Positions 8,450-14,292 of a DNA stretch of 23,182 nucleotides are shown in pieces; the first letter of the stretch is position 1; each line of letters opens with the position of its first letter. Origin of the DNA: JBKPDV01 sp046728075 (GTDB lineage: Bacteria; Acidobacteriota; Thermoanaerobaculia; UBA5066; Gp7-AA6); NCBI GenBank assembly GCA_046728075.1, contig JBKPDV010000024.1, positions 1 through 23,182 on the forward strand, written 5' to 3'. The position numbers and the translations under genes are program-made. The notes below the pieces were generated by a model. That model was not told the DNA's origin. It saw nothing but the letters and a program-made list of their open reading frames with translations, and ran no database searches.

Positions 8450-8460
8450 TATTCAATAAA
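8425..8460. promoter_or_regulatory. Paired operator-like palindromes over the promoter
   Basis: Two copies of GATATTC(G/A)ATAAA lie at 8426-8438 and 8448-8460, identical at 12 of 13 positions and offset by 22 bp, about two helical turns. Each is centred on a palindrome: CGA-TAT-TCG (8425-8433) and TATTGA-TAT-TCAATA (8444-8458). The first overlaps the -35 box and spacer and the second overlaps the -10 box, the geometry expected for a repressor. A third half-site, ATTTATCG, lies in inverse orientation at 8397-8404. The XRE protein encoded 0.5 kb downstream is the obvious candidate ligand (inference). Confidence 0.5.
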
Positions 8461-8476
8461 ACAGGAGTAGCGAATC

Positions 8477-9001
8477 ATGTCAAAGCCAGCCTCTTCCGCC
8501 GCCCTTCCGATTGCACACCTCGTGCTGCGGATTCTCATCGTCGCCAACTGGCTGTCCGGCGCCGTGATCATCGCGCTGCTCTTCGTCTTGCCCAACAGGG
8601 AATGGATCCTGAGCGCGTTCCATTTGTCTCCCTCGCCCGACGCAGACCGGCTGATCATGGGCATGCGCGCGATCGCAGCGCTCGGCCTCGTCGGGATCCC
8701 GCTGAACTACGTCCTCCTCAAACGGCTCCTCGCGATCGTGGAGACGGTTCGCGCGGGCGACCCGTTCGTCGCCGCGAACGCGTTCCGTTTGCGGGCGATC
8801 GCCTGGACGCTGCTCGCGCTGCAGCTTTTGAGCGTCGTCATCGGCGCGATCGCCAAGGCCGTTTCGACGCCGGCGCATCCGCTCCATCTCCAAGCGGGGT
8901 TTTCGATCAGCGGCTGGCTCGCCGTGCTCCTCACGTTCCTGCTGGCCCGCGTGTTCGCCGAAGGCACGCTCATGCGCGAAGACCTCCACGGGACGGTCTG
9001 A
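8477..9001 (+). CDS. DUF2975 family integral membrane protein
   Basis: This 174-aa membrane protein of unknown function has four predicted helices at about residues 14-37, 64-84, 107-127 and 141-159. The family signature is the loop GDPFVAANAFRLRAIAW and the tail LARVFAEGTLMREDLHGTV, both typical of DUF2975. Members of this family usually sit beside a small YozG-like HTH regulator, as here, one base upstream of it. ACAGGAG lies nine bases before the ATG. The partner relationship suggests that the membrane protein controls or senses for the regulator; no reaction is known to me. It heads an operon that ends with the aldehyde dehydrogenase of the kynurenine pathway. Confidence 0.88.
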   Translation: MSKPASSAALPIAHLVLRILIVANWLSGAVIIALLFVLPNREWILSAFHLSPSPDADRLIMGMRAIAALGLVGIPLNYVLLKRLLAIVETVRAGDPFVAANAFRLRAIAWTLLALQLLSVVIGAIAKAVSTPAHPLHLQAGFSISGWLAVLLTFLLARVFAEGTLMREDLHGTV

Positions 9002-9002
9002 C

Positions 9003-9254
9003 ATGGCGATCGCCGTCAAGCTCGACGACCTCCTTCATGATCGGCGGATGACGCTGACCGAGCTCGCGGATCGGATCGGAATGGCGCTGGCCAACCTCTC
9101 GATCCTCAAGACCGGCAAGGCGCGCGCGATCCGCTTCTCGACGCTCGAGGCGATCTGCGACGCGCTCTCGTGCCAGCCCGGCGACCTTCTCCGGTTCGAG
9201 GCCGAGCACCCAGAACGCGAACAACCGCCACTGGCGAGAAAGGGGAACCGATGA
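9003..9254 (+). CDS. YozG-like XRE/Cro-type helix-turn-helix regulator
   Basis: This 83-aa DNA-binding protein is made almost entirely of a Cro/C1-type HTH: MTLTELADRIGMALANLS followed by ILKTGKARAIRFSTLEAICDAL and CQPGDLLRFE. This is the characteristic wording of the YozG group that accompanies DUF2975 proteins. It begins one base after the DUF2975 stop and its own stop overlaps the next start (ATGA). Small XRE proteins of this kind typically bind palindromes in their own promoter, which makes the paired sites at 8425-8460 its likely targets. Autoregulation, and control of the divergent tryptophan dioxygenase, are inferences. Confidence 0.9.
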   Translation: MAIAVKLDDLLHDRRMTLTELADRIGMALANLSILKTGKARAIRFSTLEAICDALSCQPGDLLRFEAEHPEREQPPLARKGNR

Positions 9255-9640
9255 AACACCAACTCACGCTGACGGTCACCTCTCTGCTCTCGATCGTCCT
9301 CTTCTCATTGCACTGGGCGGATGAGGTCGCCCGCGGGCTCGAGCCGGGAACCGTCTCGGCCGTTGGGGGCCTGCTCATCCTGGCAGTCTGGCTCTCCGCG
9401 ACGCTCGTGTTCCCCGAACGGCGATGGGGGCTGATCGTCATCCTTGTCGGGGCGGTCCTCGCGTCCGGCGTCCCTATCCTCCACATGCAGGGGAGGGGAC
9501 TCGTCCTGGGTCGGTATGGCACTACCAACTCCAACTCCATGTTCTTCTGGGTCTGGACGAACATCGCGCTCGGCGCGAGCGGGATGGTGTCCCTCGTCCT
9601 CTCGATGCGCGCGCTCTTGAACCTCCGCCGGGCGGGATAG
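9251..9640 (+). CDS. Small four-helix membrane protein, unknown function
   Basis: I do not recognise a named family. The 129-aa product has four hydrophobic segments at about residues 7-22, 37-54, 61-78 and 101-122. A polar loop with HMQGRGLVLGRYGTTNSNSM lies between helices three and four and could be a binding surface. I start it at the ATG at 9251, which overlaps the regulator's stop (ATGA) and has AAGGGG nine bases upstream; the frame is open to 9170 but that part is shadow of the HTH gene. It is translationally coupled to the XRE gene and ends 12 bp before the aldehyde dehydrogenase, so it is a full member of the operon. Confidence 0.8.
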   Translation: MKHQLTLTVTSLLSIVLFSLHWADEVARGLEPGTVSAVGGLLILAVWLSATLVFPERRWGLIVILVGAVLASGVPILHMQGRGLVLGRYGTTNSNSMFFWVWTNIALGASGMVSLVLSMRALLNLRRAG

Positions 9641-9652
9641 GATCCTTTCGCG

Positions 9653-11098
9653 GTGAAACGCGTCCTCAACTTCATCGATGGCCAGTTCCGGCCGCCCTGT
9701 TCGGGACGGTACCTTCCGGACGTCGACCCGGCGACGGCGCAGGTCATCGCGGAGATCCCGGAGAGCGGCCCCGAGGACGTCGACGCCGCGGTCGCGGCCG
9801 CGTCTCGCGCGTTCGAGTCGTGGCGCCGGACACCCGCCGAGGAACGGTCCCGGCTCCTCGTCCGGGTTGCCGAGCTCATCGAGGAAAACTTCGACGAGCT
9901 GGCGCGGCTGGAGTCGGAGGACAGCGGGAAGGCGATCGCGCTCGCCCGCCGGATGGACGTCCCGCGGGCCATCCTGAACTTCCGCTTCTTTGCGACGGCG
10001 ATCCTGCATGCCGAGACGCGCGCCCACGTCACGGACGATCGGGCGCTCAACTACACCCTCCGGCAGCCCCTCGGCGTCGCCGGGCTGATTTCACCCTGGA
10101 ACCTGCCGCTGTACCTCCTGACCTGGAAGATCGCTCCGGCAATCGCCGCAGGGAACTGCTGTGTGGCCAAACCGTCGGAGCTCACGCCGCTGACCGCCGA
10201 CCGGCTGGCCGCGCTGATCGTGGAGGCCGGCATTCCGCCCGGCGTCATCAACATCGTGCACGGCCCCGGAGGGAGTGCCGGCCGCGCCCTCACGTCGCAT
10301 CCGAACGTCCCGCTCATCTCGTTCACCGGGGGAACGAAGACGGGCGCGGACGTGATGGCGCGGGCGGGACCGCTTTTCAAGAAAGTTTCGCTGGAGCTCG
10401 GAGGGAAGAACCCGAACATCGTGTTCGCGGATGCCGATCTCGAGCAGGCCGTCGCCACGTCGATTCAGTCGAGCTTCGCCAACCAGGGGGAGATCTGCCT
10501 CTGCGGATCGCGTCTGTTCATCGAGAGGACGATCTACGACGAGTTCCTCGACCGCTTTCTGGAGGGGACGAAGAAGCTTAAGATCGGAGACCCGCAGGAC
10601 GCTTCGACCGACGTTGGCGCGCTCGTGAGCGAGCCCCACCTTCGCAAGGTCGAAGGCTACGTCGAGCTCGCGAAAGAGGAAGGGGGCTCCATTCTCGTCG
10701 GCGGAAAGCGTCCCAAGAATCTCCCTGAGCGCCTCCAGGACGGTTACTTTCTCGAGCCGACGGTGATCGCCGGCCTCGACTGCCAGAGGCGCGTCATGCA
10801 AGAGGAGATCTTCGGGCCCGTCGTCACCGTCACGCCCTTCGATTCTCCCGAGGAGGTGATTGTCTATGCCAACAGCACGCGCTATGGACTTTCAGCGAGT
10901 GTCTGGACCCGGGACCTCCAGAAGGCCCATCGGGTCGCCGCGGCGATCGAGAGCGGGACGGTGTGGGTCAACACGTGGCTCCTGCGGGATCTTCGCGTTC
11001 CCTTCGGCGGAATGAAGGAAAGCGGCCTCGGGCGCGAGGGCGGGTTCGAATCGCTCGATTTCTTCACCGAAGCGAAGAACGTCTGCATCAAGTTGTGA
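9653..11098 (+). CDS. nbaE: 2-aminomuconate 6-semialdehyde dehydrogenase (ALDH8A1/AmnC-like)
   Basis: This NAD-dependent aldehyde dehydrogenase (481 aa, GTG start) should oxidise 2-aminomuconate semialdehyde, the ACMSD product, to 2-aminomuconate. Landmarks are SPWNLPL with Asn150, VAKPSE with Lys173, the general base Glu248 in LELGGK, and the nucleophile Cys282 in FANQGEICLC. The NQGEICLC wording, the late WLLRDLRVPFGGMKESGLGREG block and FFTEAKNVCIKL closely resemble vertebrate ALDH8A1 and the bacterial aminomuconate or hydroxymuconate semialdehyde dehydrogenases. It is last in the DUF2975-XRE-membrane protein operon, away from the other pathway operon. Hydroxymuconic semialdehyde is a possible alternative substrate, but the surrounding kynurenine genes favour the amino compound. 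Confidence 0.92.
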   Translation: MKRVLNFIDGQFRPPCSGRYLPDVDPATAQVIAEIPESGPEDVDAAVAAASRAFESWRRTPAEERSRLLVRVAELIEENFDELARLESEDSGKAIALARRMDVPRAILNFRFFATAILHAETRAHVTDDRALNYTLRQPLGVAGLISPWNLPLYLLTWKIAPAIAAGNCCVAKPSELTPLTADRLAALIVEAGIPPGVINIVHGPGGSAGRALTSHPNVPLISFTGGTKTGADVMARAGPLFKKVSLELGGKNPNIVFADADLEQAVATSIQSSFANQGEICLCGSRLFIERTIYDEFLDRFLEGTKKLKIGDPQDASTDVGALVSEPHLRKVEGYVELAKEEGGSILVGGKRPKNLPERLQDGYFLEPTVIAGLDCQRRVMQEEIFGPVVTVTPFDSPEEVIVYANSTRYGLSASVWTRDLQKAHRVAAAIESGTVWVNTWLLRDLRVPFGGMKESGLGREGGFESLDFFTEAKNVCIKL

Positions 11099-11127
11099 GA
11101 ATCGACAGTCGGTTGACCCGGAGTTGC

Positions 11128-11390
11128 TGACAGAAAGTTTCAGGGGTTAGGTGTTAATTCTCAGGACATTGTTCCCGCTCTCTTAGCCGCCCCGGCCCTG
11201 CGGCATTCCCCTCGGGACCACGCGGCGGGCCTCGTGTGACGCGAGGGAAATCCTCCACCCGCCGCTCGCGAAATCGCCGCAAGGGAGAGCGGTGGCGATA
11301 GTCTCCTCACGTCCGGTGCGGACCAACGCGATTTCGAGGGTCCCAGCGGGGAACGCCTCCGGGCCGGGGCTCACAGTGAGACTTTTGTCA
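11128..11390. repeat. Second inverted repeat pair interlocked with the element
   Basis: TGACAGAAAGTTTCA (11128-11142) lies just outside the left end of the element, and TGAGACTTTTGTCA (11377-11390), nearly its reverse complement with one gap and one mismatch, lies inside it. They may be the ends of another element, or extra transposase-binding repeats of a larger parent insertion. The interlocked rather than nested order makes either reading uncertain. Confidence 0.35.
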
Positions 11391-11600
11391 CGTCGCGAGG
11401 CCCGGCGGCGGGTCCGCCTCCCGCTGGCGGCGATGAGCGAGGAGCAAGGAAGGGAGAACCTTTCGCCTCGACAAGACTGCGACGAGCCTTACAGCGACGG
11501 CCCGGTTCTGACTTCTTACGGCCGGGCCGGAGCGTGCCGACGAGGAAGGCGGCCCGACGCCGGGGCGCCTTCGATGGGAACAACGTGCTGAGAAATCACA
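11151..11600. mobile_element. Transposase-less element with terminal inverted repeats (MITE or deleted IS)
   Basis: The ends at 11152-11176 and 11576-11600 are inverted copies, matching at 21 of 25 positions. Both begin 5'-TGT and share TTCTCAG and TTGTTCCC. The 5-bp sequence GTTAG stands on both sides (11146-11150 and 11601-11605), like a target-site duplication, with one extra G before the left TGT. Inside are GC-rich hairpins, for example CCTCGTG/CGCGAGG near 11229-11245, and no recognisable transposase; the ORFs within are short and composition-driven. TGT...ACA ends occur in several families (IS3, IS481, IS21), so I leave the family open. It fills the gap between the aldehyde dehydrogenase and the GntR gene. 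Confidence 0.6.
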
Positions 11601-11646
11601 GTTAGCCGCCTATCTGGACGCGTTGGGTTGCGCCGGCCGATTGGTG

Positions 11647-11668
11647 TACTGTATACTGTATACAGTAT
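11647..11668. promoter_or_regulatory. 16-bp perfect palindrome over the gntR start codon
   Basis: ATACTGTATACAGTAT (11653-11668) is a perfect palindrome that reaches into the ATG at 11667. It lies in a run of three 7-bp units: TACTGTA twice (11647-11660), then TACAGTA (11661-11667). TGTATACA fits the TNGTNNNACNA-type sites bound by GntR/FCD proteins. TATACT at 11652-11657 could be the -10 box, putting the transcript start close to the ATG. Autorepression by the GntR protein is the simplest reading. Confidence 0.6.
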
Positions 11669-12347
11669 GCCAAACGCCGCTGCCGCTCTTCCTCTTCGCG
11701 ACAACATCAGCGACTCCGTCGCAGCGGAGCTGCGGCGCCGGATCGTCGACGGCCGGCTCCCGGCGGGCGAGCGAATCAATGAGGTCCACGTCGCGCGGCA
11801 GCTTGGCGTGAGCCGCACGCCTCTGCGAGAGGCGTTGAGCCGGCTCGCAGCGGAAGGCGCGCTCACCACCGTGCCCCGCTTTGGATTCTTCGTCCGGCCG
11901 CTGACGCTCGAGGAGTTCGAGCAGATCTACGACATCCGCCCGCTCCTCGACCCGGAAGCGCTCCGGCTCGCAGGACTACCGGACGCGGCGACCATCGAGC
12001 GGCTGGAGAAGCTCAACCGGCGCCTGGCGACCGTACGCGATCCCGAGGCCGCGATCGCGCTCGACGACGAGTGGCACCTCGCTCTCCTCGAGCGATGCCC
12101 GAACCGCGTGCTGATCGAGCTGATCCAGAACATGATCCTGCGCACGCGGCGCTATGAGCTCGCCCTCATGCGCGCGACGTCGAGCGCCCGTCGCGCGACC
12201 GAAGGTCACGATCGCATCCTGGCGGCTCTGCGCAAACACGATCTGGCGGCCGCGTGCGCGGCGCTGAAGCGGAACATGCAGACCGGACGCGCCCCTATCG
12301 TCTCCTGGCTCAAGGCTCGCGAATCGAAGGCGAGGTCACGCCAGTGA
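11667..12347 (+). CDS. GntR family transcriptional regulator, FCD domain
   Basis: This is a 226-aa regulator. The N-terminal winged helix spans about residues 10-78 (LPLRDNISDSVAAELRRRI, then HVARQLGVSRTPLREALSRLAAEGAL), and an all-helical FCD effector domain follows (EEFEQIYDIRPLLDPEALRLAG, DEWHLALLERCPNR, EGHDRILAALRKHD). Asp and His residues in the last two motifs are where FCD proteins bind metal or carboxylate ligands. I chose the ATG at 11667; an in-frame TTG at 11628 would add 13 residues encoded by the operator repeats. No Shine-Dalgarno sequence is visible, so the message may be leaderless. Its stop overlaps the GTG of the serine hydrolase (GTGA), so the two are cotranscribed. FCD regulators usually govern catabolic genes; the target here is unknown. 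Confidence 0.92.
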   Translation: MPNAAAALPLRDNISDSVAAELRRRIVDGRLPAGERINEVHVARQLGVSRTPLREALSRLAAEGALTTVPRFGFFVRPLTLEEFEQIYDIRPLLDPEALRLAGLPDAATIERLEKLNRRLATVRDPEAAIALDDEWHLALLERCPNRVLIELIQNMILRTRRYELALMRATSSARRATEGHDRILAALRKHDLAAACAALKRNMQTGRAPIVSWLKARESKARSRQ

Positions 12348-14188
12348 TTCGAGACGTGCGTCGGACGCTTGCATGCGGAGCCGCTCTCCTGGTCGCGCTC
12401 TCGCAATTCCCGGCGCGGTCGTCGCCAACCGAGGATCCGCTCGTCGGCCTCTGGGCCGCCGAGATCAAGTTCGGTCCCGTCCTGCGCGGCGAGCTCACGT
12501 TGACGCGCGACGGCGCGCGGTGGCGGGCGACACTCGGCAATGCCGAGACGAGCTCCCCGCGGGATGGCGAGACGGTCCGCTTCGCTTTTCCGGGCAACCT
12601 CGGCGGCTTCCGCGGCGCTCTCGAAAAGGGCGGCCGCCGGATCACCGGCTTCTGGCTCCGGCCGCCCGGCACGATGCAGGACCCCAACGATCCCGGCGGA
12701 TCCGGTCAGGCATTCGCCTCGCCGCTCGTGCTCGAAGCGGCCGGTCGCACCGTCTGGCGCGGGACGGTCGTGCCTCTCGAAGAGACCTTCACGCTCTATC
12801 TTCGGATCTTCCGCGATTCCGAGGGGACGCTCCTCGCCGCGTTCCGAAATCCGGAGCAGAACTCCATCGGAGGAACGACGCAGTTCCGGCTGACCCGGGA
12901 AGGCGATTCGATCGAGTTCCAAGGGAGCCGCGGTCCGTCGCAGCCCCAGATTCGTCACACGGCGACGTTCGTCTCGTCGCTGGACCGTATCCGGATCTCC
13001 TGGCCCGACGTCGGCCGCACGCTCGACCTCACGCGCGCGACGCCCGAGCAGACGGCCCGTTTCTTTCCGAGGCCTCCCGGCGCGCCCGTGTACGTTTACG
13101 CGAAACCGCCCGCGACCGGCGACGGGTGGGCCGCGGCGCGCGCTCGTGACGTCGGCATGGACGAGGCTTTTCTCGAACGACTCGTTCGGAGGCTCGCCGA
13201 CGCGGATCCCTCCGTACGACGGCCCGCGCTCATTCACTCGGTCCTGGTCGCGCGGCGCGGCAAGCTCGTTCTCGAGGAGTATTTCTTCGGCTTCGACCGC
13301 GGAGAGACGCACGACCTCCGCTCGGCGGGCAAGACGTTCGGCTCGGTTCTCCTGGGCGCCGCGATGAGGCGGGGGATGAAGGTCTCTCCCGAAACGCCGA
13401 TTTATCCCCTCCTTTCCGGCATGGGGCCGTTCGCCAACCCCGATCCGCGCAAGGCCCGCATCACCGTCGCGCACCTGATGACCCACACCTCGGGCCTCGC
13501 CTGTGACGACAACGATGAAGCCTCGCCGGGGCGCGAAGAGACGATGCAGTCGCAGACGCTCCAGCCCGACTGGTGGAAGTACACGCTCGACCTGCCGATG
13601 GCGCATGAGCCCGGGACTCGCTATGCGTACTGCTCGGCGAATTCGAACCTCGTAGGCGCCGTGCTGAAGACGGCGACGGGAACACCGCTGCCGGAGCTCT
13701 TCGACCGGTGGGTCGCTCGCCCTCTGCAGTTCGGCCGCTACTCCTGGAACCTGATGCCGACTGGCGACGGGTACCTCGGCGGCGGCGCCTTCTTACGGCC
13801 GAGGGACCTGTTGAAAGTCGGACAGATGTATCTCGACGGCGGCGCCTGGCGCGGCCGGCGCATCGTCGATGGCTCGTGGGTCGCGCGCTCGACCGAGCCC
13901 AAAGTGCAGATCTCCCCCGCGACGACCGGGCTCGACAAAGAACGCTTCCCCGAGTTTTACGGCGAAGGGGAGGACGCCTGGGGCTGGCACCTGAACCGGC
14001 TGCACTCCGGCGAGCGGACGTATCGCGAGTACGAGGCGACTGGAAACGGCGGCCAGCTCCTGATGGTGATTCCGGACCTCGGGCTCGTGGTCGTCTTCAC
14101 GGCGGGGAACTACCGCCAGGGCGGCATCTGGGGACGCTTCCGCGGCCAGATCGTGGCGCAGGAGATCATTCCCGCGATCGGGAGGTAG
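12344..14188 (+). CDS. Secreted beta-lactamase-fold serine hydrolase with N-terminal beta-rich domain
   Basis: This is a 614-aa exported protein. The GTG at 12344 overlaps the regulator stop and gives a signal peptide (RRTLACGAALLVALSQFPARS). Residues of about 30-235 form a domain rich in beta strands (LVGLWAAEIKFGPVLRGELTL...) that I cannot name. From about 265 on it is a class C beta-lactamase/esterase (Pfam Beta-lactamase) domain. The nucleophile motif is SAGK with Ser327 and Lys330, the tyrosine motif is YAYCSAN around Tyr429, and VAHLMTHTSGL is the usual helix. The GNGGQ segment takes the place of the KTG-type triad. Such proteins are usually esterases or peptidases rather than antibiotic-resistance enzymes; the substrate cannot be told from sequence. 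It faces the convergent amidohydrolase across a 104-bp gap. Confidence 0.9.
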   Translation: MIRDVRRTLACGAALLVALSQFPARSSPTEDPLVGLWAAEIKFGPVLRGELTLTRDGARWRATLGNAETSSPRDGETVRFAFPGNLGGFRGALEKGGRRITGFWLRPPGTMQDPNDPGGSGQAFASPLVLEAAGRTVWRGTVVPLEETFTLYLRIFRDSEGTLLAAFRNPEQNSIGGTTQFRLTREGDSIEFQGSRGPSQPQIRHTATFVSSLDRIRISWPDVGRTLDLTRATPEQTARFFPRPPGAPVYVYAKPPATGDGWAAARARDVGMDEAFLERLVRRLADADPSVRRPALIHSVLVARRGKLVLEEYFFGFDRGETHDLRSAGKTFGSVLLGAAMRRGMKVSPETPIYPLLSGMGPFANPDPRKARITVAHLMTHTSGLACDDNDEASPGREETMQSQTLQPDWWKYTLDLPMAHEPGTRYAYCSANSNLVGAVLKTATGTPLPELFDRWVARPLQFGRYSWNLMPTGDGYLGGGAFLRPRDLLKVGQMYLDGGAWRGRRIVDGSWVARSTEPKVQISPATTGLDKERFPEFYGEGEDAWGWHLNRLHSGERTYREYEATGNGGQLLMVIPDLGLVVVFTAGNYRQGGIWGRFRGQIVAQEIIPAIGR

Positions 14189-14292
14189 CGAATGCACGCG
14201 GAACCATCCGGCGCGCCGACCGCCGCCAGCAAGCGACGCCCGCTTCGCGGCGCGGCCCCTCGTGTTCGATTGGGATGGGCACTCGCGCCGAA

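Noticed and set aside
11292..11591. 99-codon ORF (plus) and 70-codon ORF (minus) inside the inverted-repeat element
   Set aside because: The proteins are Arg/Gly/Pro-rich, have no transposase motif and no ribosome site.
14189..14292. Possible terminator between the convergent serine hydrolase and amidohydrolase genes
   Set aside because: Only a short CCGC-TTC-GCGG stem is visible, with no T-run on either side.
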